Of a DNA stretch of 64,000 nt, positions 18,132 through 30,858 are shown one piece after another; within the stretch, counting starts at the first letter, position 1, and every line of letters begins with the position of its first letter. The position numbers and the translations under genes are program-made. The notes below the pieces were generated by a model that did not search any database, was not told the origin of the DNA, and saw only the letters and a program-made list of their open reading frames with translations. Origin of the DNA: Puccinellia tenuiflora (Eukaryota > Streptophyta > Magnoliopsida > Poales > Poaceae); assembly GCA_012064385.1 (NCBI GenBank), contig QRDG01001972.1, positions 372,001 to 436,000 on the forward strand. Reading direction: 5' to 3'.

Positions 18132-21100
18132 ATGGCATTTAAGAATCGTCCCTCGCTGCACCTTGCTCTATATGAAAGTGCTTATACCACTACTGCTAAA
18201 GTGGTTGAAACTGCTGTGTCTAAGATACCTGAAGTGGGATTTAAAATTCCCACTGGCCATGTTGAAAGAGTTACGAAGAATATATTTTCAGAGGATGGAA
18301 CTAAGTCTGCACGTGAACACATTGAAATGATTGAAGAAATATGTGGCTTATTTAGGATTCCTGGTATTTCTGAGGACTATGTGAAAAGGAAGCTATTATT
18401 TATGTCTTTATCTGGTAATGCTCGTATTTGGTTCAGGTCTTTGGATGAAGGAGCCACTACTGAATGGAGTGTATTGAGGAAGATTTTCTTTCTTAAATAT
18501 TTTACTCCTAGAGAAGCTTATGAGAGCCGCTGCTATATATTTAATTTCTGGCCACATCTGGGAGAGAGTATTACTCAAGCTTGGGGGAGACTGAAGGCAC
18601 TTCTTCGTGAGAATCCATGTCATGATCTTACAAAGAAACTTATATTGATAAACTTTTATGTGAGGCTACCTATGAAGCATAAGGAAATTCTGGACAATTC
18701 ATCTGGTGGGAGTTTTACAAATAATACTGAAGAAGAAGCATGGAATCTATTGGAAACTATTTCTGAAAATACTGGACACTGGGATCTTGATAAAGGTAAT
18801 GAACCTTATTTTGATTATGGATATTCATGTGTGGAGAGCTTCTCTACTTCTATCTTGTTTAAAAATATGAGTGATACATTTAATCTTGATCCTTATGTTA
18901 TAGTTGAAATAGCTAAATCTTTTGCTGAGCATATTTGTATTCCTAAAAGTGGGTTTGAAACTTATGTTGAACCTGTTAAACAATCTATTGTTATTCCTAA
19001 AGTTATTAAACAGATAGAGCCAGTGTCATCTGTGAGAATTGAGGAGTATGTTGAGCCACCCCCATATCCGAACCAAGTTAAGAAAAATTTACTTATTGTT
19101 GTTACTAACAAGAGTAAAAGAAGATGTCCTCAGCCATATGAACAGGTGGAAGTCAATACTCAAATTTCTGTAATCAAACAATTAAATGAAGAAGATCATG
19201 TTGATGTTTATCTATGTGAAGATGCTACTAAAATTATCAGAGGTAATTCAGCCAAGGTGGGAAAACCTATAATATCATGCTCTATTGGGACTTCAAGTTA
19301 TCATGGTTTATGTGATATTGGGTCAAGCATTAGTGTCATTCCATATTCTCTCTATCTTGAAATCAAGCCTGATATTGATCCTATTGTTATGGAAGAGACA
19401 GGTATGACAATTCAACTTGCCAATAAAGAATATATTAGTCCTTTTGGAATTGTTAGAGATGTTGAAGTTCTAGTTGGTAAAATAAAATATCCTGCTGATT
19501 TTATCGTGCTTGGTTGCCCTCAAGATTCATTTTGTCCTATCATTTTTGGTAGACCTTTCTTGCGTACTGTTGGAGCTGAAATTAATTTGCTTAAAGAGAA
19601 AGTGTTTATTAAATGTGATAATGAAAGACTTGAGTTCAATTTTTCCAAGTTTGCTGATAAACATGTTGTGAAAGAGCCAATTTCTGAAGATATAATTGAA
19701 ACTCTTGCTCCCATAGCTGTAGCTTCAACAGATGTTGTAGAACGTTATATGCTTAATCAAGATGAACCATTTAATGATGAGGAAAAAGAGGCTCTGGAAC
19801 AAATATTATGGCAACAACCACCACAGTTACAGTTGCATATCCCACCTGATAATTTAGGAGTGTTACCACCACCTAAAGGGGATCCTAGTTTCGAATTGAA
19901 ACCTTTGCCTGACAACTTGAAATATGCATATTTAGATGATAAGAACATATATCCTGTCATTATTAGTGCTAACCTTTCAGCTGAAGAAGAAGAGAAACTA
20001 CTTGATGTGCTAAAAGCTCATCGACCCGCTATTGGATACTCTCTTGATGATCTTAAAGGTATAAGCCCAGCTCTATGTATGCATAAAATTAATTTGGAAG
20101 AGGATGCAAAACCTGTTGTTGATTATCAACGCCGTCTCCACCCAAAAATGAAAGAAGTGGTAAGAAAAGAGGTAATAAGACTCATGGAAGCTGGTATCAT
20201 TTATCCTATAGCTGATAGCAAGTGGGTTAGTCCTGTCCATTGTGTTCCTAAAAAGGGTGGAATGACTATTGTTCCAAATGATGAGAATGAACTTGTGGCT
20301 CAATGTACTGTTGTTGGTTATAGGATGTGCATTGATTACAGGAAATTAAACAAAGCAACTAGAAAAGATCATTACCCATTGACATTTATTGATCAAATGT
20401 TAGAAAGGTTATCTAAAAACTCTCACTTTTGTTATCTAGATGGTTATTCAGGCTTCTCACAAATTCCTGTCCATAAGAACGATCAAGAAAATACCACTTT
20501 TACTTGCCCATTTGGTACATTTGCTTATAGAAGAATGCCATTCGGTTTATGTAATGCTCCTGCTACTTTTCAAAGATGCATGAATGCTATATTTGCTGAT
20601 TATATTGAAAAGATAATGGAAGTCTTTATGGATGATTTTTCTGTGTATGGTACTTCTTTCGATAATTGCTTGTTCAATCTTAACAAAGTTTTGCAGCGTT
20701 GTGAAGATCAACATCTAGTTCTCAATTGGGAGAAGTGTCACTTCATGGTTACCGAAGGAATTGTTCTAGGACATAAGATCTCTGGAAATGGAATAGAAGT
20801 GGATCCAGCCAAGATAGAAGCTATTGAGAAGCTACCATACCCAAAGGATATGAAAGGTATAAGAAGTTTTCTTGGGCATGCAGGTTTTTACCATAGGTTC
20901 ATTAAAGATTTCTCCAAAATATAAAAACCTCTAACCAATCTTTTGCAAAAGGATGTTCCTTTCTCTTTTAATGATGATTGCATTGAATCTTTTAATATTT
21001 TGAAGAATGCTTTAATAACTGCTCCTATTATTCAACCTCCTGATTGGAAATTGCCCTTCGAATTATGTGTGATGCTAGTGATTATACAGTTGGGGCTGTT

Positions 21101-22001
21101 TTGGGTCAAAGGGTTGATAAGAAACTGAATGTTATTTATTATGCTAGTAGAACACTTGATGTTGCCCACAGAAATTATGCTACAACTGAAAAAGAATTTT
21201 TAGCAGTACTATTTGCTTGTGACAAGTTTAGACCTTATATTACTGATTCCAAGGTCACAATACATACTGATCATTCTGCTATTAAATACTTGATGAACAA
21301 GAAAGATGCTAAGCCTAGATTGATAAGATGGGTACTTTTATTGCAAGAATTTGATTTACACATTGTTGATAGGAAAGGAGAAGATAACCAAGTAGCTGAT
21401 CATCTCTCTAGAATGGAAAATATACCTGATGATCCTATTCCTATTAATGATAGCTTTGTTAATGAACAACTTGCAATTGTTGATGTATCCAGTGTTAAGG
21501 CTGCATCTCCTTGGTTCGCTAATTATGCAAATTTTATTGTTGGAAAAGTATTACCTCCACACTTTACTTATCAACAAAGAAAGAGATTCTTTTATGATCT
21601 TAGACATTATTTTTGGGATGATCCTTTCCTTTATAAGAAAATTGTAGATGGTATTATTAGACGTTGTATACCTGAGCATGAACAACAGGCTATAATAAGA
21701 GATTGTCATGATAGTCCATATGGAGGGCATCATGCAGGAGATCGCACAGCAACAAAGGTATTACAATCTGGTTTTTATTGGCCTACTTTATTTAAAGATT
21801 GCCATGAATATGTTAAATCTTGTGATAAATGTCAAAGAGTAGGAAGTATTGGTAGGAGAAATGAAATGCCTATGAATTATTCTCTACCACTTGAACCATT
21901 TGATGTGTGGGGCTTTGACTTTATGGGACCTTTCCCAGCTTCAAAGACAAAGCATACTCATATTTTGGTTGCAGTTGACTATGTTACAAAGTGGGTGGAG
22001 G
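18132..22001 (+). pseudogene. gag-pol: Element F gag-pol (Athila-type Ty3/gypsy), broken
   Basis: ATG at 18132 (ACCATGG) is chosen over earlier non-ATG codons; it lies 78 bp after the PBS. A frame of 930 codons encodes Gag (about residues 40-220, with FIPGISEDYVKRKLLF-like core), then an aspartic protease whose usual DTG/DLG is D-I-G-S-S (codons at 19314-19328), then reverse transcriptase with PFGLCNAPATF and the active-site box FMDD (20625-20636). A TAA at 20922-20924 breaks the frame, and a 1-bp shift near 21065 follows. Downstream, in the third segment, are RNase H (TDHSAIKYL, ADHLSRM), the integrase zinc-binding H/C domain (near 21700-21830, CDKCQR) and the first Asp of the integrase core (WGFDFMGPF). 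The gene is then cut at 22001 by copia element G. No Gag zinc knuckle was seen, as is usual in Athila. It is not functional. Confidence 0.85.
21997..22001. repeat. Predicted target duplication of copia element G
   Basis: GGAGG immediately precedes the terminal TG of the G 3' LTR. The partner copy lies right of the window, so this is a prediction. Confidence 0.4.
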
Positions 22002-22375
22002 TGACGGGGTCGCAGCATAGAAAACAAAAATTTTCCTACGCAACAGACGGAATAAACCCCAAGGATCTAGATCTACTAGATGGAGGTAGCGAAGATGAGA
22101 TCCAATCTCTTACCCTTGAAGATCAACAAACGCGTTTTGTTGGTGCAGGGGTTGGCTAGTCGATCCCCGCAACTAGACTCATCTAGTCGCGAGGAGATGT
22201 ATTTACTCGAAGATCCAATCCGATGAAGTGCCACAAGGGGTAGCACCTCCGCGGTATCGACACGTACGGCTCGATGTAGATCTCTGCCTTCTTGATCCCG
22301 CAAGCAAGGTGGAGATGGCTAGATGGATCTCGGCACCACGACGGTTGTGGTGGCGTTGATAATGATGATCTTCAC
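22002..22375 (-). mobile_element. Element G 3' LTR, distal piece (copia, Angela/BARE-like)
   Basis: On the minus strand this is the last 374 bp of the LTR whose other part is 30386-31916. It ends CGACCCCGTCA at 22002, after which the F integrase stops. The two pieces together make about 1.9 kb, a normal length for Angela-like LTRs. The break is the insertion of element B. Confidence 0.7.
22371..22375. repeat. Target-site duplication of element B, left
   Basis: TTCAC, identical to 30386-30390 on the other side of element B. Confidence 0.9.
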
Positions 22376-22993
22376 TGTGGCGACTTTGCCTTTTTAAAAT
22401 AGGCCAAGATCCCTGTGTTCTGTGCTAGTCCCTGGATCGAATAGCTAGCACCACAGTTCAGGATGTAATATCATGCAAATGCGTCAAATATCTATTACAT
22501 CGAAGATCAAGAAGAGTAAAATATTACAAATTGCATAGCACAAGGCTAGCATAATACAAAGTTCAGCAGCGGAAATCATATAATAGCATGGAGTCCTCAT
22601 CATCTTCATGTGCCACAGGCAGACATGTTGGTTGTAGACTCGAAACCTATAGCGTTCCTTACTCATCGTCAGACGAACCTGCAACGGTAAAAGCGTTGCA
22701 GCCAAAAATTGGTCAGAACCATTTGAATGGATCTGGCAAATGATACTTGTGGACTCATAAAGGCAAACTTCTAACTTCTACATGCATATTTGGCTGGTGG
22801 AGTTGACAGGCTCTTGCGCAAAGCAAAATTTCATCCTATACTTTCAAAAATCATTTCTTTCTTTCCAAAACTTAGGAGACATCCCTGGGCGCACCAGTGT
22901 CTCGAATCCCCCCATGTTCACCCATCAAGTTTTAATTTAGAAATTGGAATGAATGAGATTCTTCTGTCAACCACCTTGTTTAGTTACTCAAAT

Positions 22994-23046
22994 TGTCCAT
23001 AACCGGGGACACGGCTAAGATCTTAGTTTTAGTTACTCTCGAGAGT
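22994..23046 (-). other. U5 palindrome block, element B 3' LTR
   Basis: On the minus strand: ACTCTCGAGAGT (23046-23035), CTAAGATCTTAG (23026-23015), then TGTCC/GGACA pairing ends (23011-23007 and 22998-22994). Same order and spacing as 3413-3462. Confidence 0.8.
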
Positions 23047-24747
23047 TTGTGACACTTTCACCACTTGACTTCATCAACCCATTCTGTCCTTGACCTTCTT
23101 AAAGTGAAAAGGAAAGGTGAAGATGAAGACGAGACCTTTGGGAAATGTTCCCCGGTTCCTCTGGGCAGACCCATACAAGACAACATCCGCTGAGAACTGC
23201 CGGAATCGGGGCCTATAACTTACTTAGTCAAGGCAGAGCCATAGTACCAAGTGGCTGCACTGGAAGTATACTAGACATGGAGTGACATGAAATCTCAAAG
23301 ACCCTGGGTGGCGAGCACAAGTGCACGTACTCAGGTACCCGCAGAACTGGGCCTGAGCAGCCACTCAACTATAAACCACCAATAGAGCAACTCCAAATCC
23401 ACCCAGGCGATTCATTAATTTAGTAGATTTTCCTTAACTCATATACAATAAAACAATCCATTTTTGCTGCAAGCCAATCTACTAAATTAATATAGGTCAC
23501 TAGTCAACTAAATCATGTGGCTAACCTAACAGGTTTGCATAGCATATAACTTTAATAAAGACAGCCTATCATGCATGCTACTGAAAAATAGTCTACAATG
23601 CAATATAGTAAAATAGTAGGTCATTTATGCTGGAGTATCACTTGCCTTTGAAAAACTTGTCGTTGCTCACACACTCTTTTCAACGTAACTCGTAGCTCTC
23701 CGTTCAATCTATACAGTACAAACAGATAACAATACAACAATCAAATAATACACACCTAAGAGCAAACATGGATAGTAACAAGGGTAAATAGGTTGATGGT
23801 CCAGGTTTTAATACATGATTCAATATGCAAAAAGAATCAATGCATTTAGGTTGAGGTTTTCTATTAAAGGTCAAGAGGTGGTCAGGAGTCAAATTTGAGT
23901 ATTTCAAAATTAAATAGGTTAGAGTTGTGTTCCAAAGGTATCAATATGGTTTACATACTGATATTGGTCAAAAGGGTTATTGCTAGGTAGGCTAAGGTTT
24001 GTAAAACAAGTTATAAATAGGTTTTAAACCAATATCAACATTACTACGGTGGAAAGGTTCTAACAAAATTAGGTTTTGGTTCTACTGGACAGGGGACATA
24101 AATTTAAGTCATTGTCCAGAAGAGACCAATTTGAAATAATTTTATAGATTTAAGGTTATGACAAAATTAATCAAATCACTCATTCGAAATTTGAATAATT
24201 TAAAGGTGGCTAAAACAGAGATCTAACAGTTCTAAAATAATCTACAGGTCGAGAGGTTTTCAAAAATATAAAGTTCACTAAATTTGGCCAAACGGATAAA
24301 AAGTTATGAAGGTTTAAAGTTGCAAGGTCTTTTCTGCAAAACTGCCAATTGATTTTTTTTATTGGGCTATTCTAGAAAATAGTTAAACTATGTGGCATGA
24401 GGTGATTGGTTGGTACAGTGGCGGGTGTAGAATCAAAATCATAAGGCTACGGTTGCGACGTGACTTAGTCTAATTTATATCGTACGATGTACGAGAATTA
24501 ATGCGCTAGACTAAAAGTTACGTTGAAATATAATAACTAAGAAACTACGATCTACGAACGAAATTACTAAGGTATTAAAAAAGAATACAAAGGGAGATTT
24601 GTGGGTACCTTCGTTGCGAGAAGCGCTATAGGGAGAAATAATAATAGAAAACCGGTCAAAATAATAATTATTATTTTATTCTAATCAAACCAAAATAAAT
24701 GATTTGACCTGAATATTATTTTTGATTTTGACCAAACCTTTGGGGGC

Positions 24748-24755
24748 TTTATATA
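24748..24755 (-). promoter_or_regulatory. TATA box of B 3' LTR
   Basis: TATATAAA on the minus strand, in the context CTATATAAAGCCCCC. The same box is at 29478-29485 in the 5' LTR, where it would drive the element. Confidence 0.6.
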
Positions 24756-25638
24756 GGCTAAAGGTGGGGTGAGGGATTTGTAAAGTGGCAAGGTGGGACT
24801 AAAAAGAGGTGAAAAATGCGTGCAGGATTTTTTTGGCCGGATGGGCTGCTCAATTCGGCCCAACAGAAAAAGAGAAAAGAGAAAAGAAAAACAAAGGCAA
24901 GCTGGGCCAGGGAGAATCAGCCCGCTAGGAAAAAAAGGAGAGAGGAGAATTCCGGCTGGGCTGGCCGCGGCCGGTCGGGCCTTGCTGGGCTGGGTCGGCC
25001 ATTTTTTTTTCTTTTGTTATTTGTTTTTTTTTGTTTTTCTTTTATAACTTGAGTTTTATAGCTCCAAAACAATTCAAATAAATTTGTAAAAATTGGTAAA
25101 AATCAAAATAATAATTTTGAATACTTAGCAACCTTTTCAAAAATATTTAAAATCTTGAAAATTCAAATAATTCATAAAGGCTTACTTGACACCTTATGTC
25201 GTTTTTAATAAATATGGTCTTTATAATTTCCTTTTTAAATCAAAATAAAATCCAAAAACATAATATAAGTAATATCATTCAATTAAAACATGATACACCC
25301 ATTTTCATAGTAAAATAATTTAGGAAAATCATTTTATAAAATATAGATTGATTTATCCTTTAAATAAAATACCCATTTCATCATGGGCTATATAAAATAT
25401 TGAAAACACTTTGCCAAATATTCTGTAGGCTTTATTGAACTCCCAAATAAAAGTTTTATTTCCAAAATCTTTTCAAAACTTTGAAAATGAAGGTTTATTA
25501 AATATTTAAAAGGATATAAGATGTCAACAAACTTTAATAACCTGGTTTTCTTGAATTTTTGGAGACTTTAATTATCTATTAATAAAAGTTTTAAATTTTT
25601 GTGATTTTTAAAACATTCCAAAGTTTTGGGATGTTACA

Positions 25639-27107
25639 CACTACCACCCTTAAAAGGAATCTCGTCCCCGAGATTCGAGGAGGCTAGAAAGAAAGATAGG
25701 TTTGGGATCTCTGGGTTTAGTCAAATGGGTGGCTACCACCCTTAAAAGGAACTTTCGTGGGTAGTCTTGAACTTTGGCCTTTGGACTAGGATCAATCTAC
25801 TTAGTCCTTATGTCTCACTGGAGTCAGCTATATCTTCCACTCATGAGTTGTGCTTCATCTCCAATAGGTGCGTCTCTTTAAATAACTTCAGGTACTGAAT
25901 GATCACTCTTTGGATCTATCCGAACACCAAGATGGGAGAAATTCTCATCATAGCATTCAAACGGTAATGTCTTCGCATGCTTCCATCTTCTGATTGACTC
26001 CCTTCACTGCAACACTGCTTTCTAACGAAACTCTCATGGTAGGCAAACTTCCATCTCATGATATCTTCAAAAGGTGCTTGGTGTTCATCCTCACCGTGTA
26101 TATTACGTTTCGGCAATACTTGCCTTACATAGGGTTATAATATTCTAGTGGTTCAGGCTCGTCGTCTCTCTTATAGGTTTTGTCACTCAAGATTTACCAA
26201 TCCAAATATTGAGGGTGAATAATATGGGTAGTAAGAATGGTGATCAGTCCATCTTGCACTCATATCATTTGCTCAATATGTAGATAGGTGAATCACGTAT
26301 TCTAACTCTCGGGCATCCTCACTTGTCTGACAGAAAGTGACCAATCTGTAAGACAAACCTGAGTTAAACTATCGAAGCTTTAATACTACGGGGTTGCGAA
26401 AGCTCCTTCACACACTAGCTCACAAGCTATAACTTCTTCTGTGAATCTTCTCCTTGGAGCAGTAGGCTTTCCATACTACGTTTGAGTTCTTGGCTCGCTT
26501 GTTGCATCTTTGCATGGAGGTGGCTATCGGTCGTTGCAAACGAAGAGGTAAGTCACTTCGGTTGGCATATTGAGATGCATCTAGTTGGGTTTAGCAGAGA
26601 TGGGTGGAGATAGAAAGATCTAAGAGGAGTATTCCTACCCACGCATACACAACAGATCAAGACAATTCATCTTACAAACAACATCTAGCAAACATCAAGC
26701 AACATGGTTCAAACACAAACAAACAAACAATCTAGTATTACCATACCAACTAAGTTGATATGATCAATACACTATCACGTTATCGTCGTTCTAACAAAGT
26801 ATCTAAATGGTGGTCTCATCTATTTCTTCATTGAATCTCTTCAAGTTCTTCTTTGACCTTCAGTGTGGTGGAACTGTCTTGTGGGGATCTTCACCGTTCT
26901 GACATCAGTTAAGTGAATCGACCAATAAGGGTCATTTGAAGTTATGAAAGATGTTTAGAAAGTGAATAGTAGATGAGAGTATAAGAAAAGATAATTTGCA
27001 AATATTTCCTTTTGAATAAAATAGATTTTCTGATCTAGGTCTTTTCCTAGTTCTAATCCAAACCTAGGGTTTCGAACCTACAGGCAACACAATGCTCTGA
27101 TACCATC
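25639..27107 (-). mobile_element. Element B internal region (non-coding, 1.47 kb)
   Basis: At its 3' (left) end two polypurine-like tracts (reverse of CTACCACCCTTAAAAGG, 25641-25657 and 25733-25749) flank the hairpin GAATCTCG/CGAGATTC (25657-25676, 4-nt loop). At its 5' (right) end is the PBS. The single longer ORF (25916-26116, minus) has no recognised domain. Apart from these I see no coding content. Confidence 0.75.
27094..27105 (-). other. Primer-binding site of B (initiator tRNA-Met)
   Basis: On the minus strand TGGTATCAGAGC, complementary to the 3' end of initiator tRNA-Met, lies 2 nt from the 5' LTR. Confidence 0.9.
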
Positions 27108-30100
27108 TGTGGCGACCTTGCCTTTTAAAAATAGGCCAAGATCCCTGTGTTCTGTGCTAGTCCCTGGATCGAATAGCTAGCACCACAGTTCAAGATGTAA
27201 TATCATGCAAATGCGTCAAATATCTATTACATCGAAGATCCAGAAGAGTAAAATATTACAAATTGCATAGCACAAGGCTAGCATAATACAAAGTTCAGCA
27301 GCGGAAATCATATAATAGCATGGAGTCCTCATCATCTTCATGTGCCACAGGCAGACATGTTGGTTGTAGACTCGAAACCTATAGCGTTCCTTACTCATCG
27401 TCAGACGAACCTGCAACGGTAAAAGCGTTGCATCCAAAAATTGGTCAGAACCATTTGAATGGATCTGGCAAATGATACTTGTGGACTCATAAAGGCAAAC
27501 TTCTAACTTCTACATGCATATTTGGCTGGTGGAGTTGACAGGCTCTTGCGCAAAGCAAAATTTCATCCTATACTTTCAAAAATCATTTCTTTCTTTCCAA
27601 AACTTAGGAGACATCCCTGGGCGCACCAGTGTCTCGAATCCCCCCATGTTCACCCATCAAGTTTTAATTTAGAAATTGGAATGAATGAGATTCTTCTGTC
27701 AACCACCTTGTTTAGTTACTCAAATTGTCCATAACCGAGGACACGGCTAAGATCTTAGTTTTAGTTACTCTCGAGAGTTTGTGACACTTTCACCACTTGA
27801 CTTCATCAACCCATTCTGTCCTTGACCTTCTTAAAGTGAAAAGGAAAGGTGAAGATGAAGACGAGACCTTTGGGAAATGTTCCCCGGTTCCTCTGGGCAG
27901 ACCCATACAAGACAACATCCGCTGAGAACTGCCGGAATCGGGGCCTATAACTTACTTAGTCAAGGCAGAGCCATAGTACCAAGTGGTTGCACTGGAAGTA
28001 TACTAGACATGGAGTGGCATGAAATCTCAAAGACCCTGGGTGGCGAGCACAAGTGCACGTACTCAGGTACCCGCAGAACTGGGCCTGAGCAGCCACTCAA
28101 CTATAAACCACCAATAGAGCAACTCCAAATCCACCCAGGAGATTCATTAATTTAGTAGATTTTCCTTAACTCATATACAATAAAACAATCCATTTTTGCT
28201 GCAAGCCAATCTACTAAATTAATATAGGTCACTAGTCAACTAAATCATGTGGCTAACCTAACAGGTTTGCATAGCATATAACTTTAATAAAGACAGCCTA
28301 TCATGCATGCTACTGAAAAATAGTCTACAATGCAATATAGTAAAATAGTAGGTCATTTATGCTGGAGTATCACTTGCCTTTTGAAACTTGTCGTTGCTCA
28401 CACACTCTTTTCAACGTAACTCGTAGCTCTCCGTTCAATCTATACAGTACAAACAGATAACAATACAACAATCAAATAATACACACATAAGAGCAAACAT
28501 GGATAGTAACAAGGGTAAATAGGTTGATGGTCCAGGTTTTAATACATGATTCAATATGCAAAAAGAATCAATGCATTTAGGTTGAGGTTTTCTATTAAAG
28601 GTCAAGAGGTGGTCAGGAGTCAAATTTGAGTATTTCAAAATTAAATAGGTTAGAGTTGTGTTCCAAACGTATCAATATGGTTTACATACTGATATTGGTC
28701 AAAAGGGTTATTGCTAGGTAGGCTAAGGTTTGTAAAACAAGTTATAAATAGGTTTTAAACCAATATCAACATTACTACGGTGGAAAGGTTCTAACAAAAT
28801 TAGGTTTTGGTTCTACTGGACAGGGGACATAAATTTAAGTCATTGTCCAGAAGAGACCAATTTGAAATAATTTTATAGATTTAAGGTTATGACAAAATTA
28901 ATCAAATCACTCATTCGAAATTTGAATAATTTAAAGGTGGCTAAAACAGAGATCTAACAGTTCTAAAATAATCTACAGGTCGAGAGGTTTTCAAAAATAT
29001 AAAGTTCACTAAATTTGGCCAAACGGATAAAAAGTTATGAAGGTTTAAAGTTGCAAGGTCTTTTCTGCAAAACTGCCAATTGATTTTTTTATTGGGCTAT
29101 TCTAGAAAATAGTTAAACTATGTGGCATGAGGTGATTGGTTGGTACAGTGGCGGGTGTAGAATCAAAATCATAAGGCTACGGTTGCGACATGACTTAGTC
29201 TAATTTATATCGTACGATGTACGAGAATTAATGCGCTAGACTAAAAGTTACGTTGAAATATAATAACTAAGAAACTACGATCTACGAACGAAATTACTAA
29301 GGTATTAAAAAAAGAATACAAAGGGAGATTTGTGGGTACCTTCGTTGCGAGAAGCGCTATAGGGAGAAATAATAATAGAAAACCGGTCAAAATAATAATT
29401 ATTATTTTATTCTAATCAAACCAAATAAATGATTTGACCTGAATATTATTTTTGATTTTGACCAAACCTTTGGGGGCTTTATATAGGCTAAAGGTGGGGT
29501 GAGGGATTTGTAAAGTGGCAAGGTGGGACTAAAAAGAGGTGAAAAATGCGTGCAGGATTTTTTTGGCCGGATGGGCTGCTCAATTCGGCCCAACAGAAAA
29601 AGAGAAAAGAGAAAAGAAAAACAAAGGCAAGCTGGGCCAGGGAGAATCAGCCCGCTAGGAAAAAAAAGGAGAGAGGAGAATTCCGGCTGGGCTGGCCGCG
29701 GCCGGTCGGGCCTTGCTGGGCTGGGTCGGCCCATTTTGGGTCGGCCATTTTTTTTCTTTTGTTATTTGTTTTTTTTTTGTTTTTCTTTTATAACTTGAGT
29801 TTTATAGCTCCAAAACAATTCAAATAAATTTGTAAAAATTGGTAAAAATCAAAATAATAATTTTGAATACTTAGCAACCTTTTCAAAAATATTTAAAATC
29901 TTGAAAATTCAAATAATTCATAAAGGCTTACTTGACACCTTTATGTCGTTTTTAATAAATATGGTCTTTATAATTTCCTTTTTAAATCAAAATAAAATCC
30001 AAAAACATAATATGAGTAATATCATTCAATTAAAACATGATACACCCATTTTCATAGTAAAATAATTTAGGAAAATCATTTTATAAAATATAGATTGATT

Positions 30101-30385
30101 TATCCTTTAAATAAAATACCCATTTCATCATGGGCTATATAAAATATTGAAAACACTTTGCCAAATATTCTGTAGGCTTTATTGAACTCCCAAATAAAAG
30201 TTTTATTTCCAAAATCTTTTCAAAACTTTGAAAATGAAGGTTTATTAAATATTTAAAAGGATATAAGATGTCAACAAACTTTAATAACCTGATTTTCTTG
30301 AATTTTTGGAGACTTTAATTATCTATTAATAAAAGTTTTAAATTTTTGTGATTTTTAAAACATTCCAAAGTTTTGGGATGTTACA
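27108..30385 (-). mobile_element. Element B 5' LTR
   Basis: Nearly identical to the 3' LTR. The main length difference is a short local duplication (GGGTCGGCC twice, about 29722-29748, once in the other LTR). Its TATA box is at 29478-29485 on the minus strand. Confidence 0.85.
27726..27778 (-). other. U5 palindrome block, element B 5' LTR
   Basis: ACTCTCGAGAGT (27778-27767), CTAAGATCTTAG (27758-27747) and GGACA/TGTCC arms (27743-27739, 27730-27726). The hairpin loop has one change relative to the 3' LTR copy (CCTCGG for CCCCGG); the arms are unchanged. Confidence 0.8.
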
Positions 30386-30390
30386 TTCAC
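30386..30390. repeat. Target-site duplication of element B, right
   Basis: TTCAC, matching 22371-22375. The copia LTR of G resumes here. Confidence 0.9.
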
Positions 30391-30608
30391 GAGCATGGCT
30401 TCGCCAAGCCAAGCAAGAGGAGAGGGAGAGGAGGAGGTGCAGCAGCAGCCCTACATCTAGGGGTGGTGCGACAAGCCTTGGTGGAGGATATGGCGGCATC
30501 CCTCCGGGAGAGGGGTGGCGCAGGAGAGGTGGAGATGGAGGAGGGGGCTGGCGGCTAGGGCACCTGGGGGGAGCACACATAGGTACGGCTGCCCTCCCCA
30601 GCCCCCCC

Positions 30609-30616
30609 TTTATATA
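30609..30616 (-). promoter_or_regulatory. TATA box of the G LTR
   Basis: TATATAAA on the minus strand, followed by AGGGGGGGC. It would set the start of transcription near 30580. Confidence 0.6.
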
Positions 30617-30845
30617 GAACACCAGGGGGGCTGCGCCCCACCCCCTCCAAGGGCCGGCGGCTGGGGAGGAGTGGCCCCCAAGTCACCCCTTAGGGTTTTG
30701 GCTGCCCCCTCCCCACAAGGGCCTTAAGCCCTTGCCGCATGGGCCCCTTGGGGCTGGGTGGTGCGGCTGGCCCTAGGCCAGTCCACCACCACTTTATCCC
30801 ACGTGGACCCCATACTCCTATGGGCCCAACTTCTAGACTCCTCTA

Positions 30846-30858
30846 GAACCTTCTAGAA
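30846..30858 (-). promoter_or_regulatory. Heat-shock-element-like motif in U3 of G
   Basis: GAA-cc-TTC-ta-GAA gives three perfectly phased inverted pentamers (nGAAnnTTCnnGAAn), the binding pattern of heat-shock factors. Further GAA/TTC units follow to about 30895 with imperfect phase. It lies about 230 bp upstream of the TATA box in transcription sense. Confidence 0.5.

Larger units (their letters stand above)
22376..25638 (-). mobile_element. Element B 3' LTR
   Basis: A TATA box on the minus strand (TATATAAA, 24755-24748) places U3 at about 25638-24720 and R/U5 below that. A purine-rich and GC-rich segment at 24830-24990 is upstream of it. ORFs such as 22790-23002 and 24793-25047 recur in the other LTR but show no domain and cross predicted control regions, so they are not called. 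Confidence 0.85.
22376..30385 (-). mobile_element. Element B: complete non-autonomous LTR retrotransposon (8.0 kb)
   Basis: Two LTRs of 3263 bp (22376-25638) and 3278 bp (27108-30385) flank a 1469-bp interior, and the whole is bounded by TTCAC duplications. On the minus strand each LTR begins TGTAACATCCC and ends GTCGCCACA. The interior holds the PBS and polypurine tract but no gag, protease, RT or integrase motif, so proteins must come from a relative. About a dozen substitutions between the LTRs were seen by eye, implying a recent insertion. It lies in the 3' LTR of G. A LARD-like class is the best label; I do not assign a named family. Confidence 0.85.

Noticed and set aside
22790..28155. 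Paired small frames repeated in both B LTRs (70, 67 and about 90 codons)
   Set aside because: They recur only because the LTRs are near-identical. They carry no domain and overlap the U5 palindromes or other control regions.
30338..30727. Gly/Pro-rich frames on both strands in the copia LTR
   Set aside because: They lie in the GC-rich leader of the LTR, around its TATA box, with no domain. They are also cut by the B insertion.
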